Below are positions 9,158 to 18,920 of a stretch of DNA of 64,000 nucleotides, one piece after another (the first letter of the stretch is position 1; the number at the start of each line of letters is the position of its first letter). The notes beneath the pieces were generated by a model. The model saw only the letters and a program-made list of their open reading frames with translations, did no database searches and was not told the DNA's origin. Location of the stretch: contig CBDFGE010000004.1 in assembly GCA_965247055.1 (NCBI GenBank), forward strand, positions 372,001 through 436,000, given 5' to 3'. Source of the stretch: CBDFGE01 sp965247055 (GTDB taxonomy: Bacteria > Chloroflexota > Dehalococcoidia > Lucifugimonadales > JAGWBF01). The position numbers were made by a program, and so were the translations under genes.

Positions 9158-9820
9158 CTATGGCTTCCGTCCCACCAATACGGAGTAGTGTCCGCCGCGC
9201 TTGTCGCGCCCTCTGACGGGGTGCGTAGAAGCAGTGAAACCGGCGGCGCGGAGCCTGCGCTCGAAGGTCCTCTCCGTGCCTACCGACCATATGGCAAGCG
9301 CGCCACGGGGCCGCAGTGAGCGGTGTGCTGTAGCGAGCCCCTCCGGCGTGTAGAGCCATGAGTTCCCTGCCAGCGTGAACGAATCGACGCTGCTGTCCAC
9401 GTCCAGCAAGACCGCGTCGAAGCGTGACTTGCTGTCCCGAATGACATCGGCTACGTCGCCCACTATGAGGTGAGTGCGGAGGTCGTCGAGGGGATGCCCG
9501 GCCAGTGGCCCCAGCGGGCCGCGGTTCCACTCGACCACCTCTGGAACTAGCTCGCTAACGACCACGGAGCCCCCAGGCAGCAATAGATCGAGCGTCGCAG
9601 CAAGAGTGTATCCCATCCCGAGCCCGCCGATCAGGATGCAGGCATGCGCGCGTGGCCTGGGGCAGGCGAGCGACATCATCGCATCCTCCGATCCGTGCGA
9701 ATAGCTGCTCATCAGGTCGTAGCCGTCGGCTCGAATGACGTAGTTGCCGTCGTGGCGCTGCAGCTCGAAGTGGCTGCCGTCAGGCGTGGTGGCGGTCCCC
9801 AGCGTCTCCCGCGGCTTCAT
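9158..9820 (-). CDS. Spermidine synthase-like SAM-dependent protein
   Basis: Rossmann-fold protein resembling the SpeE family. It shows a glycine-rich motif I (LIGGLGMGYT), an acidic motif II (VVVSELVPEVVEWNR) and DAVLLDVD, but lacks the family's usual aspartate-rich amine-binding loop in recognisable form, so polyamine synthesis is doubtful. A methyltransferase or aminopropyltransferase activity is possible. Length 220 is short for true spermidine synthases (about 280). It lies between the acyl-CoA dehydrogenase and epimerase genes with gaps of 127 and 165 bases, so co-transcription is uncertain. Confidence 0.75.
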   Translation of the reverse strand: MKPRETLGTATTPDGSHFELQRHDGNYVIRADGYDLMSSYSHGSEDAMMSLACPRPRAHACILIGGLGMGYTLAATLDLLLPGGSVVVSELVPEVVEWNRGPLGPLAGHPLDDLRTHLIVGDVADVIRDSKSRFDAVLLDVDSSVDSFTLAGNSWLYTPEGLATAHRSLRPRGALAIWSVGTERTFERRLRAAGFTASTHPVRGRDKRGGHYSVLVGRKP

Positions 9821-9947
9821 CGGGCGCCCGCTCTATCTGTCATGCTACCCTACCTCACGATAGGCTTATCAGCTTTAATCTAAGGTGGCTCTCCACGAAG
9901 TTCAGTACTAGCCCGATGGTCTGTTGCGTGCCTTCTGGCACGACATG

Positions 9948-11102
9948 TTAGACCGGGTACTGGGCCAGCAGCTGCCGGGCGATGATAAGACGCTGCACTT
10001 CCGACGTGCCCTCGTATATGGTGGTGACCCTGGCGTCGCGAAAGAGGCGTTCCACCGGCGAGTCTTTGAAGTAGCCGTAGCCGCCGTAGACCTGGAGGGC
10101 ATTGGAGGTGGCCCTCACCGACATCTCGGAGGCGAGGAGCTTGGCCATTGACGCCTCGTTGATGAAGGGGAGCCCGTTGTCCTTCAGGGTGGCGGCGTGC
10201 ATGGTGGCCACTCGTGAGGCGTAGACCTCTGTGGACATGTCGGCCAGGATGAACTGGATGGCCTGGTGCTCGGCGATGGGCCGGCCGAAGGAGTGCCGCT
10301 GCTGGGCGTATCTAACCGCGTGCTCCAGGGCGGCCTGGCCGATACCCACGCACTGGGCGGCTATTATAATCCGGCTGGAGTCCAGAATCTCCATGGCGTA
10401 CCGGAATCCCCGGCCCTCCTCACCCAGCTTGTTGGCCTCTGGGACCGGGGCGTTCTGGAATACCAGCTCCGTGGTGGTGGAGCCTCGCATGCCCAGCTTA
10501 CCGTGCTGTTTGTGAGCCTGGAACTCGGGAGTGCCCTTTTCCACCACAAAGGCGCTGACGCCCCGGGAGCCCAGGTTCCTGTCCCGGGTCGCGAAGACGA
10601 CTGTGTAGTCGGCGACATCGCCGTTGGTGATGAAGATCTTGCCGCCGTTGAGGTAGTAGGTCCCGTCGCGGAGTGTGGCCGTGGTCTGGAGGGAGGCGGC
10701 GTCGGAACCGCCCCCCGGTTCGGTAAGGGCCCAGGCGGCCATGGCCTCTCCCCGCGCCAGGGGAGGCACGAACTTCAGCTTCTGCTCTTCGCTGCCGTAC
10801 CGGTAGATGGTGTGGGTGCCCAGGGAGATGTGGGCAACCAGGGTCACGCTGGCCGAGGCGTCCCCCCGGGCGATCTCCTCCTCGGCAATGGCCATCTGGC
10901 GGTATCCGCCTCCACTGCCCCCATAAGCTGGGTCGATGCCAATGCCGGTCAGCCCCAGGGCGGCCATGCCTTTCCAGGTCTCCCAGGAGAACTCCTCCCT
11001 TTCGTCCAGTTCCCTGGCGCGGGGGGCCAGCTCCCGGTCGGCGAACTCTCGCACCGCGCTCTGGAGCATCCGCTCCTCTTCGGTCAGTAGCAGATCTGGC
11101 AT
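9948..11102 (-). CDS. Acyl-CoA dehydrogenase
   Basis: FAD enzyme that makes a 2,3-enoyl-CoA and passes electrons to ETF. The 384-residue frame has the family's three domains: the helical N-terminus, the beta domain with WALTEPGGGSDAASL and FITNGDVADYTVVFA, and the C-terminal helical domain ending in IYEGTSEVQR, which holds the expected catalytic glutamate. Family members in this length class act on short- or branched-chain acyl-CoAs. Its place next to methylmalonyl-CoA mutase suggests branched-chain or odd-chain acid breakdown. GAGGTG precedes the ATG. Confidence 0.92.
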   Translation of the reverse strand: MPDLLLTEEERMLQSAVREFADRELAPRARELDEREEFSWETWKGMAALGLTGIGIDPAYGGSGGGYRQMAIAEEEIARGDASASVTLVAHISLGTHTIYRYGSEEQKLKFVPPLARGEAMAAWALTEPGGGSDAASLQTTATLRDGTYYLNGGKIFITNGDVADYTVVFATRDRNLGSRGVSAFVVEKGTPEFQAHKQHGKLGMRGSTTTELVFQNAPVPEANKLGEEGRGFRYAMEILDSSRIIIAAQCVGIGQAALEHAVRYAQQRHSFGRPIAEHQAIQFILADMSTEVYASRVATMHAATLKDNGLPFINEASMAKLLASEMSVRATSNALQVYGGYGYFKDSPVERLFRDARVTTIYEGTSEVQRLIIARQLLAQYPV

Positions 11103-11193
11103 GAATCACCTCTTGGACTAGGTCTTGCTTTCGGGCTGTAGAATGCGGTCTCTGCCGAAGTGGGCTGGGTATACGACATGGGATGAGAGGCCG

Positions 11194-12855
11194 CTAGAAG
11201 GCCGTGAACTCTCCCTGCTCCCCGAAGACGCTGCGGAACACGTCGCATATCTCCCCCAGGGTGCAGTAGGCCTCCACGCACTCCAGAATCGCCGGCACGC
11301 TATTCTCGTCACAGCGGGCTACCTCTTCAAGGCGTTGCAGGGCCCGCTTCACCGCCAGGGTATCCCTCTCCCGCCGGAGCCGCTGGAGACCCTCTATCTG
11401 GCGGCGGGTGAGCTCCGGGTCCACCCTGAGCAGCCCGGAGAGGGGTGGGGTATCGCCAACGTAGCGGTTTACGCCCACGATGACCCGCTCGCCCGACTCC
11501 ACCTCTCGCTGGTGGCGGTATGCGGCCTCGTGTATCTCCCGAACCTGGTAACCTCGCTCCAGGGCGGCGATGGCGCCTCCGATGTCGTCAATCTTGCTGA
11601 TGTAGCGGGTGGCCTCCTCTTCGAGATGGCTGGTCAGGGCCTCCACGTAATAGGAGCCGCCCAGTGGGTCCACCACATCGGCCACGCCACTCTCGTGGGC
11701 AAGGACCTGCTGGGTGCGCAGGGAGAGCTGGACCGACTCCTCGGAGGGGAGGGCCAGTGCCTCGTCCCGGGAGTTGGCGTGGAGCGACTGGGTGCCGCCC
11801 AGGATGGCCGCCAAGGCCTGAATGGTGGTGCGGACAACGTTGTTGTCGGGCTGCTGGGCGGTGAGGGTCACCCCCGCAGTCTGGGTGTGGAAGCGGAGCA
11901 TCCAGGAACGGGGATTTTTCGCCCCGAACCGGTGCCGCATGATGTCGGCCCACATGCGCCTGGCCGCCCGGTACTTGGCTACCTCCTCGAAGAGGTTGTT
12001 CTGGGCCACGAAGAAGAAGGAGAGGCGCCCCGCGAAATCGTCCACGTCCAGGCCCGCGTTCACCGCCGCCTGGACGTACTCGATGGCGTTGGCGAAGGTG
12101 AAGGCCAGCTCCTGGGCGGCGGTGGCTCCGGCTTCCCTCATGTGGTAGCCGCTGATGCTGATGGTGTTCCAGCGCGGCACGCTGTCGGCGCAATACTTGA
12201 AGACGTCCACGATCAGCCGCATGGACGGCCTTGGTGGGTAGATGTAGGTCCCGCGGGCTATGTACTCCTTGAGGATGTCGTTCTGTATGGTGCCACTGAG
12301 GGCCGCCGTAGGCACGCCGTGCTTCTTGCCCACGGCGATGTATAGGCACAGGAGTATAGACGCGGTGGAGTTTATGGTCATGGAGGTGCTGACCTTGTCC
12401 AGGGGTATCCCGTCCAGCAGCGCTTCCATGTCCCGCAGGCTGCTTATGGGCACGCCCACCTTGCCCACCTCGCCACGGGCCAGGGGGTGGTCGGAGTCGT
12501 AGCCTATCTGGGTGGGCAGGTCGAAGGCGATGGAGAGGCCTGTCTGGCCCTGCTCCAGGAGGTAGTGGTAGCGGCGGTTGGACTCCTCGGCGGAGGCGTA
12601 CCCGGAGTACTGGCGCATGGTCCATACCCGTCCCCGGTACATATTGGGCTGCACCCCGCGGGTGTAGGGGTACTCTCCGGGGTATCCCAGGTCCCTGTGG
12701 TAATCGAAGCCCAGGGACTCCAGGTCCGGGGGGCCATAGACCGCGTCCTGCTCCATGCCCGAGCCGGTGCGAAATCTCTCCTCCCGCTCGGGATGATGCT
12801 TAATGGCTGGGGCCAGGGTCCGGTCGCGCCACTCCTCTTTGCTGCGGCTGGTCAT
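11194..12855 (-). CDS. mutA: Methylmalonyl-CoA mutase, large catalytic subunit
   Basis: Catalyses the B12-dependent rearrangement of methylmalonyl-CoA to succinyl-CoA. The 553-residue protein contains the substrate-binding TIM barrel only (YTRGVQPNMYRGRVWTMRQY, then GLSIAFDLPTQIGYDSD, ISGYHMREAGA and a C-terminal helical region); the cobalamin domain is the separate gene at 8086-8520. I start at the ATG at 12855, with AAGGAG six bases upstream, rather than at an upstream frame extension to 12906. It heads the module, 82 bases after proS. Confidence 0.95.
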   Translation of the reverse strand: MTSRSKEEWRDRTLAPAIKHHPEREERFRTGSGMEQDAVYGPPDLESLGFDYHRDLGYPGEYPYTRGVQPNMYRGRVWTMRQYSGYASAEESNRRYHYLLEQGQTGLSIAFDLPTQIGYDSDHPLARGEVGKVGVPISSLRDMEALLDGIPLDKVSTSMTINSTASILLCLYIAVGKKHGVPTAALSGTIQNDILKEYIARGTYIYPPRPSMRLIVDVFKYCADSVPRWNTISISGYHMREAGATAAQELAFTFANAIEYVQAAVNAGLDVDDFAGRLSFFFVAQNNLFEEVAKYRAARRMWADIMRHRFGAKNPRSWMLRFHTQTAGVTLTAQQPDNNVVRTTIQALAAILGGTQSLHANSRDEALALPSEESVQLSLRTQQVLAHESGVADVVDPLGGSYYVEALTSHLEEEATRYISKIDDIGGAIAALERGYQVREIHEAAYRHQREVESGERVIVGVNRYVGDTPPLSGLLRVDPELTRRQIEGLQRLRRERDTLAVKRALQRLEEVARCDENSVPAILECVEAYCTLGEICDVFRSVFGEQGEFTAF

Positions 12856-12937
12856 GGGGGACTCCTTCTCCCGTCCGCTAAAGCCAAGCCCATTATAGAC
12901 CACCACGCTGCCTTCGAGGAAGTGGAGAACAGCGGGG

Positions 12938-14641
12938 CTATCCCCCGGCGATTAGCTTCGCCACCTCTTCGGTTACCTGGTCCAAGGGAACGAGGGTCGA
13001 ATCCTTCTCTCGCCGCGGCTTGACCTCCACCGATCCCTGGCGCAGGTTGCGGGGGCTCACCACCAGGCAGACCGGAAGGCCCATCAGGTCGGCGTCGTTG
13101 AACTTTACCCCCGCCGCCTCGTCGAGGCGGTCGTCGTACAGGGTCTCGACCCCATCGCGCCAGAGCCGCTGGTAAAGCTCGTCGGCGGCCTGGACCACGC
13201 TGGAGTCGGTCAGGTTAAGTCCCACGAGATGGGCATGGTAGGGGGCTATGGGTGCCGGGAAGATGATGCCGGCATCGTCGTGGTTCTGCTCGATGGCGGC
13301 TGCCAGGAGTCTGCCCACTCCGATGCCGTAGCAGCCCATGATGATAGGCCGTTGCTGGCCTTCCCCGTCGAGGTAGTAGGCGCCCAGGGTCTCGCTGAAG
13401 AAGGTCCCCAGCTTGAAGATGTGGCCCACCTCGACCCCTCGGATGGACTTCAGGGGGGTGCCGCACTGCGCGCAGCGTTGTCCTTCCTGGACCAGGACGA
13501 TGTCCGTGAGGAGGTCCACCTGAAAGTCGTTGGGATAGTTGGCGTTGCGAAGGTGGGTGTCCGGGGCGTTGGCCCCCACCGCGAAGTTCGACCCTTCGCT
13601 TATGGACTCGTCCCCGACCCGCTTGATATTGTCCAGGCCGACGGGGGAGGCCGATCCGGCCACCAACCCGGCCGCCCTCACCTCCTCTTCGCCGGCCAGC
13701 CGAAGCTCGGAGGCGTGCAGGGCGTTCTTCAGCTTCACCTCGTTCACCTCCAGGTCGCCCCTGATGGTGACGAGCACCACCTCCCGGTCGGCGGCGTAGA
13801 ACACGGCCTTGAGGGTCTTGCTGCTGGGGACGCCCAGGAACGCAGAGAGCTCGGCTATGGTCCTGACGCCGGGTGTGGCGACCTTCTCGATGGGCAGCAG
13901 GGGTTCAATGGGCTGCGGGGGCACCTTCGCCTGGGCCTTTTCGGCGTTGGCGGCATAGCCACACTTGGGGCAGGTCATTACCGTGTCCTCCCCGCTGGGA
14001 GTGGGAAGGATGAACTCATGGGAGTCCTTGCCCCCGATGGCCCCGCTGTCGGCCTCCACCATCAGGGCGGGAAGGCCGCACCGCCGGTAGATGTTCCTGT
14101 AGGCCCGGGCCATGGCCTGGTAGCTGCTCTCGAGGCTGTCCTCGTCGGCGTCGAAGCTGTAGGCATCCTTCATATCGAACTCGCGGACCCGGATGAGGCC
14201 GCCCCTGGGCCGGGCCTCGTCGCGGAACTTGGTCTGTATCTGGTACAGAATGGCGGGCAGGTCCCGGTAGCTCTGGACGCTGGCGCGTACGATGTTGGTT
14301 ACGACCTCCTCGTGGGTCGGGGCCAGCACCATGGCCCGGCCACGCCGGTCATTGAGGGTGAACAGGGTGTCCCCGAAGGCCGCGCCGCGGCCCGTCTGGT
14401 CCCACAGCTCTAGGGGCTGGAGGACCGGCATCCTGATCTCCTGGCCGCCCGCCTCGTCCATCTCTTCGCGGATGACGTTCTCGATCTTGCGCAGGGAACG
14501 CCAGGCCAGGGGGAGGTAGCTGTAGATGCCCGAGGCCACCTGATGGATAAGGCCCGCCTTCAGCATGAGGCGGTGGCTGGGCGTCTCAGCCTCGGCAGGC
14601 TCAGTGCGCATGGTCTTGGAGATAAGCCGGGTAAGGCGCAT
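12938..14641 (-). CDS. proS: Prolyl-tRNA synthetase (bacterial type)
   Basis: Class II aminoacyl-tRNA synthetase charging tRNA-Pro. At 567 residues it has the bacterial ProS architecture: N-terminal catalytic core starting MRLTRLISKTMRTEPAEAET, motif 2 in KFRDEARPRGGLIRVREFDMKD, an inserted editing domain (about residues 230-385, with a CPKC zinc-like pair before it), motif 3 in GCYGIGVGRLLAA, and the anticodon-binding C-terminus. The ATG lies two bases after the ispG stop, so the two are likely translationally coupled. Confidence 0.97.
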   Translation of the reverse strand: MRLTRLISKTMRTEPAEAETPSHRLMLKAGLIHQVASGIYSYLPLAWRSLRKIENVIREEMDEAGGQEIRMPVLQPLELWDQTGRGAAFGDTLFTLNDRRGRAMVLAPTHEEVVTNIVRASVQSYRDLPAILYQIQTKFRDEARPRGGLIRVREFDMKDAYSFDADEDSLESSYQAMARAYRNIYRRCGLPALMVEADSGAIGGKDSHEFILPTPSGEDTVMTCPKCGYAANAEKAQAKVPPQPIEPLLPIEKVATPGVRTIAELSAFLGVPSSKTLKAVFYAADREVVLVTIRGDLEVNEVKLKNALHASELRLAGEEEVRAAGLVAGSASPVGLDNIKRVGDESISEGSNFAVGANAPDTHLRNANYPNDFQVDLLTDIVLVQEGQRCAQCGTPLKSIRGVEVGHIFKLGTFFSETLGAYYLDGEGQQRPIIMGCYGIGVGRLLAAAIEQNHDDAGIIFPAPIAPYHAHLVGLNLTDSSVVQAADELYQRLWRDGVETLYDDRLDEAAGVKFNDADLMGLPVCLVVSPRNLRQGSVEVKPRREKDSTLVPLDQVTEEVAKLIAGG

Positions 14642-14643
14642 GG

Positions 14644-15783
14644 CTAGGGGTCAGGCTCCGCTGTAACCGCGTCCACCTCTTCCATAAGGGCGGAGAGCAT
14701 GTCCTCGGCGGCCACCACCCGCGCCTTCTGGCCCTTGCGGAAGATGATGGCGCGGCCCGCCCCGGCTGCTATCCCTACGTCGGCGTCCTTGGCCTCGCCG
14801 GGGCCGTTTACCTCGCACCCCATCACCGCCACCTTGATGTGCTTGTCCACGTTCTTCAGCATCTCGTCGACGGTGTTGGCCAGCTTTATCACGTCCACGT
14901 CAGCCCGGCCGCAGCTGGGGCAGGCCACCAGGGTGGTCCCCTTCTGGCGCAGGTTCAGGGACTTGAGGATTTCGTAGCCGGCCGTCACCTCTTCCACAGG
15001 GTCCCCGCTGAGTGAGACCCGGATGGTGTCCCCGATACCCTCGTGAAGTAGCATGCCCAGACCGATGGCGGTCCTGATGGAGCCGGACTTCACGGTGCCC
15101 GCCTCGGTGATTCCCAGGTGCAGGGGATAGGGCAGCAGGTCGGCGATCCGCCGGTACGCCTCGACCGTCGTAGGAACGTCGAAGGCCTTGAGGGAGAGCT
15201 TGATCAGATCGTAGTCCAGGTCCTCCAGGATCCCTGTCTCCCACAGGGCGGTGGCCACCATATGGTCGACGACGCTGTACTCCCCCACGGCTGCGTCCCC
15301 CGACTTGGGGAGCCTGTTAACCATGTCCATGTGCCGGGAGAACCCGCCCGTCTTGCCTATCCCGCCGACGGGAGGCAGGCTCCCGAAATTGACGCCGATG
15401 CGGATAGGTATCTGCCGCTCCTTGGCGGCCTGAACCACCTGTCTTACCTTGTCCTCGTCCCTTATGTTGCCGGGATTCAGCCTGAGCATGTCCACCCCAC
15501 CCTCTACGCACTCCAGGGCAAGTTGGTGGTGGAAGTGAATGTCGGCCACCAGGGGTATGCTAATTTGCTCTTTGATCAGGGGGATGGCTCTGGCGGCCTC
15601 CATGTCGGGGACAGCGCACCTGATGATGTCGCACCCCACCTCCTCCAGCTCTTTAATCTGCCGCACGGTGGCCGCCACATCCCGGGTATCGGTCTTGGTC
15701 ATGGACTGGACGGCAATGGGAGCATCTCCACCGACCTTGACTCCGCCCACGTATATTGGTTTGGTGATCCGGCGTGTTACCAT
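14644..15783 (-). CDS. ispG: 4-hydroxy-3-methylbut-2-enyl diphosphate synthase
   Basis: Iron-sulfur enzyme of the MEP isoprenoid pathway that converts MEcPP to HMBPP. The TIM-barrel half begins after RRITKPIYVGGVKVGGDAPI; the C-terminal half has the cluster cysteines in CPSCGR and GCEVNGPGE. Length 379 fits the short bacterial form. Together with dxr and uppS in the same run it supplies and uses isoprenoid precursors. Confidence 0.97.
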   Translation of the reverse strand: MVTRRITKPIYVGGVKVGGDAPIAVQSMTKTDTRDVAATVRQIKELEEVGCDIIRCAVPDMEAARAIPLIKEQISIPLVADIHFHHQLALECVEGGVDMLRLNPGNIRDEDKVRQVVQAAKERQIPIRIGVNFGSLPPVGGIGKTGGFSRHMDMVNRLPKSGDAAVGEYSVVDHMVATALWETGILEDLDYDLIKLSLKAFDVPTTVEAYRRIADLLPYPLHLGITEAGTVKSGSIRTAIGLGMLLHEGIGDTIRVSLSGDPVEEVTAGYEILKSLNLRQKGTTLVACPSCGRADVDVIKLANTVDEMLKNVDKHIKVAVMGCEVNGPGEAKDADVGIAAGAGRAIIFRKGQKARVVAAEDMLSALMEEVDAVTAEPDP

Positions 15784-15804
15784 GGGGAACGCTCCTACCC
15801 TGGG

Positions 15805-16872
15805 TTAACGCAGCAGGCTGCCGCCCTCCAGGATCCTGACGATGTCGTTGTAGCTAATAACCACCAGCATGGCCAGCAGGGCCACGATTCCGACAAGGTG
15901 GACGAGCCCTTCCTTCTGCGGGGAGACCCGTTTGCCGCGCCGTACCCACTCGAGTAAGACGAAGATGAGCCGCCCTCCGTCCAGCGCGGGGATTGGGAGG
16001 ATGTTGAAGATTGCCAGGCTTATGCTGAGGAGGGCTGCCAGAGGTATCAGGGAGATAAGGCCGTACTCCCGGGACCACTCGCCCGTCCCCTGGGCGATGC
16101 CGACGGGACCCGCGAAGGGAGTGGGGCCGTCGTCAAAGACCCAGTCGGTGACTGCATCCTTGAGGGCCCCGGGAACAGACCAGGTCACCTGGACGCTGCG
16201 GGATGCCGCTTCCCAGGGGTGGCGGGCGTACCAGGTCGGTCGCACGCTGACCCCCGATCTCTGCACCATCACCCCGGTGGCCCCCTCTCCCGGAGGCGGG
16301 TCTACCCGGGGTACCATGCGCACCCGGTGCTGGTCCTCGTCCCGCCGGACGAGCCACTCGATCTCGGTTCCGCGGTTACGGTCGATCTGGCTAGACAGGT
16401 CATCCATGGAATTTATTGGGCTCTCGTTTACCTCCAGTACCACGTCCCCGGAAAGCACTCCCGCCAGCTCGGCGGGGGACCCTGGGGACACCTGGCTGAT
16501 GCGGAGCTCATCTTCCGGCACGGTGAACATGAAGAAGCCGGCGAAGAGGACGAGGGCCAGGGCGAGGTTCATGAACACGCCCGCTGTCAGCACGATGAGG
16601 CGGGTTCCCACCCCTTTGCTGGCCAGGCTGCGGGGCTTTGTGGGATCGTTCTCGCCCTCCAGTCTGACGAAGCCGCCAATTGGAAACAGATTTACGGTGT
16701 AGTCGGTCTCACCCTTACGGAAGACCCGGACAAGTCTGGGTGGGAAGCCCCAGCCGAACTCGTGCACCCGGATTCCGAAAGCTTTGGCGGCGGCAAAGTG
16801 GCCGAACTCATGCACCAGTACGACCACAGTGAGGACGGCGAGGAACTGTAGAATCGTAACCAGTATTTCCAT
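15805..16872 (-). CDS. rseP: Site-2 protease RseP/MmpA family
   Basis: Membrane zinc metalloprotease of regulated intramembrane proteolysis. The HEFGH active-site motif lies at residues 21-25 in the first membrane helix, a PDZ domain (ISQVSPGSPAELAGVLSGD) follows at about 120-195, and a later membrane segment carries the third ligand region NILPIPALDGGR. Length 355 is typical. Flanked by dxr and ispG with short gaps, the standard order in Chloroflexota. Confidence 0.94.
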   Translation of the reverse strand: MEILVTILQFLAVLTVVVLVHEFGHFAAAKAFGIRVHEFGWGFPPRLVRVFRKGETDYTVNLFPIGGFVRLEGENDPTKPRSLASKGVGTRLIVLTAGVFMNLALALVLFAGFFMFTVPEDELRISQVSPGSPAELAGVLSGDVVLEVNESPINSMDDLSSQIDRNRGTEIEWLVRRDEDQHRVRMVPRVDPPPGEGATGVMVQRSGVSVRPTWYARHPWEAASRSVQVTWSVPGALKDAVTDWVFDDGPTPFAGPVGIAQGTGEWSREYGLISLIPLAALLSISLAIFNILPIPALDGGRLIFVLLEWVRRGKRVSPQKEGLVHLVGIVALLAMLVVISYNDIVRILEGGSLLR

Positions 16873-16890
16873 GTCAGGCCGTTTCCTGCA

Positions 16891-18045
16891 TCAGGCGCCA
16901 CGGGAGGCCACGGGAGGCGTGGGCAGCGATAAAGCTACTTCCCGCGCCCGGCGTCTGGCCCACCCGTCGGCCTCCAGGATATCCTCCAGGCACTGCCCCG
17001 GGGAGGGGTTGTGGTCGTCCAGTACCCTCTCCACCGTTCTGTAGATGTCCATGAACCCGAGTTTGCGTTGAAGGAAATGCTCGACCGCTACCTCGTCGGC
17101 GGCGCTGAGCACCGCCGGATAGGTCCCGCCCCTTTTCCCGGCTTCGATGGCCAGCCCAAAGCACGGGTAGCGCTGGTGCTCCAGGGGCTGGAAGTCCAGG
17201 CTGAAGGACGAGGTGGTATCCAGCCGGGGAATCTGCGCATTCTCAAGCCGGGTGGGATAAAACATTGCGTACTGGATTGGCAGCCGCATGTCCGGCGGCC
17301 CTAGCTGCGCCTTCACTGAACCGTCGGCCAGCTCCACCATCGAGTGGACAATACTCTGAGGATGTACCATTACCTCTATTTTATCCCACGGAACGTCGAA
17401 CAACCAGTGCGCCTCGATGACCTCGAATGCCTTGTTCATCAGCGTGGCCGAGTCCACCGTTATCTTCTTGCCCATCTTCCAAGTTGGATGATTCAGGGCC
17501 TCTTCCGGTGTGACCGTCTCCAGCTCCTCGACAGGGGTCGTGCGGAAGGGCCCCCCGGAGGCCGTTATGATAATGCGCCGGGCAGACTGGCCTTCGCCCT
17601 GGAGGCATTGCCAGATGGCGCTGGGCTCGCTGTCCACCGGCAGCAGGGAGCCGCCCTGCTGGGCTAGGGACTTGACCAGCTCGCCCGCCATGATGATAAC
17701 TTCCTTGTTGGCAATGGCGACAGGTTTTTTGTTCTCCAGAGCGCGAACCGTGGGCACGAGGCCGGCGGCGCCGATGGTGGCTGCCATTATCAGCTCGGCA
17801 TCGTCCTGGCACACCATCTTCTCCATGGTCATATAGGCGGCGCCTTCGGGCAGGTGGCCATTGTGCGCCTGGGAGGCGCAGCATGCATAGCGCGGCTTGA
17901 ACTCCCTGATCTGGTCCGAAAGGAGGTCCAGGTTCTGGCCCGCCGCAAGGCCTACGACCCGGAAGCGGTCCGGGAAGGCCCTTACTATATCGAGGGTCTG
18001 GCGTCCGATGGACCCCGTCGATCCCAAGATCACCAGTCCTTTCAT
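16891..18045 (-). CDS. dxr: 1-deoxy-D-xylulose-5-phosphate reductoisomerase
   Basis: Second step of the MEP pathway, making MEP with NADPH. The NADPH-binding ILGSTGSIG motif is at the N-terminus, substrate- and metal-binding segments include VDSEPSAIWQCL and TASGGPFR, and the HPTWKMGKKITVDSATLMNK block is diagnostic. I start at ATG 18045 (MKGLVILGSTG), which has GAGGTG eight bases upstream; a GTG six bases further upstream is less likely. Confidence 0.97.
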   Translation of the reverse strand: MKGLVILGSTGSIGRQTLDIVRAFPDRFRVVGLAAGQNLDLLSDQIREFKPRYACCASQAHNGHLPEGAAYMTMEKMVCQDDAELIMAATIGAAGLVPTVRALENKKPVAIANKEVIIMAGELVKSLAQQGGSLLPVDSEPSAIWQCLQGEGQSARRIIITASGGPFRTTPVEELETVTPEEALNHPTWKMGKKITVDSATLMNKAFEVIEAHWLFDVPWDKIEVMVHPQSIVHSMVELADGSVKAQLGPPDMRLPIQYAMFYPTRLENAQIPRLDTTSSFSLDFQPLEHQRYPCFGLAIEAGKRGGTYPAVLSAADEVAVEHFLQRKLGFMDIYRTVERVLDDHNPSPGQCLEDILEADGWARRRAREVALSLPTPPVASRGA

Positions 18046-18076
18046 GGTCACATCACCTCATGGGAATGCCGCAGGC

Positions 18077-18898
18077 TTACCCGGACGGTTTGAACACCAG
18101 CGCAACAAGATAATATACCAAGGGAAGGCTAAACACAATCGAGTCGAGCCGGTCCAGCACCCCACCGTGCCCCGGCACGATGCCCCCAGCGTCTTTGACG
18201 CCGGAAGCTCTCTTCACCCGTGACTCCGCCAGGTCCCCTAATTGGGCGACGACACCTATGGCTGCCCCCACCAGCGCCGCTTGCCACACGGGCACCGACA
18301 ACGATAGCAGTGCGCCCAGGGCCGAGGCGGTGCCCACGGCCCAGATGAATCCTCCAATGGCCCCCTCCCAGGTCTTGTTGGGGCTTATTGAAGGGGCCAT
18401 CGCGTGTCTGCCCATCCCCTTGCCGGTGAAGTAGGCGCCGGTATCGGTGGCAAAGGTCACCAGCACAGCGAAGATGAGCCAATCTCTGCTGGAGTCGGCC
18501 CCGCCATCCAGTTCGCGCAGCATCAGGGAGTGGGCGAGGAGGAAGCCCAGGCACGCCGGCCCGCCCACGGTGTAGGCCCATCCTGCCGGGGCAGCCCTGC
18601 GATTGCGGTCAAGAAGGAGCCAGGGAAGGGCCAGCACGACGCCGGCGCCCAGCAGCAAGTGGGGGGAGTACTGGTACCAGCGATCCGAGGTCTGGCCTCC
18701 GGCCATGAACAGGACCGTCCAGAGGGCTGCTGCCAGGAATGGGAGTGGGGTAACGCCCCCCGGCGCCATCCGGTGGACCTCCCTGACGCCCAGAAGGGCC
18801 GCAGTGGCCACCAGTATGGTGAGCCACGGGAAACCTGCCCAGATCGCACCAACGAGAAGGGGGAGGCTCACCAGAGCGGTAGTTATGCGAGTGACCAA
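18077..18898 (-). CDS. cdsA: Phosphatidate cytidylyltransferase
   Basis: Integral membrane enzyme making CDP-diacylglycerol for phospholipid synthesis. Several membrane segments are visible and the family signature near the C-terminus, SRVKRASGVKDAGGIVPGHGGVLDRLDS (key residues K, D, PGHGG, DR.D), is intact. The frame is open to 19012, overlapping uppS, but I start at TTG 18898: it lies 22 bases after the uppS stop and has GAAGG seven bases upstream, giving 273 residues, the usual length. Confidence 0.93.
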   Translation of the reverse strand: MVTRITTALVSLPLLVGAIWAGFPWLTILVATAALLGVREVHRMAPGGVTPLPFLAAALWTVLFMAGGQTSDRWYQYSPHLLLGAGVVLALPWLLLDRNRRAAPAGWAYTVGGPACLGFLLAHSLMLRELDGGADSSRDWLIFAVLVTFATDTGAYFTGKGMGRHAMAPSISPNKTWEGAIGGFIWAVGTASALGALLSLSVPVWQAALVGAAIGVVAQLGDLAESRVKRASGVKDAGGIVPGHGGVLDRLDSIVFSLPLVYYLVALVFKPSG

Positions 18899-18920
18899 TG
18901 GCCAGCCTTCGGACCCCAGC

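Noticed and set aside
11125..12345. A 406-codon open frame on the plus strand opposite the methylmalonyl-CoA mutase gene.
   Set aside because: Shadow of a GC-rich gene on the other strand; composition is not protein-like and no family is recognised.
13229..14413. A 394-codon open frame on the plus strand opposite proS.
   Set aside because: Antisense shadow of proS with no recognisable domain.
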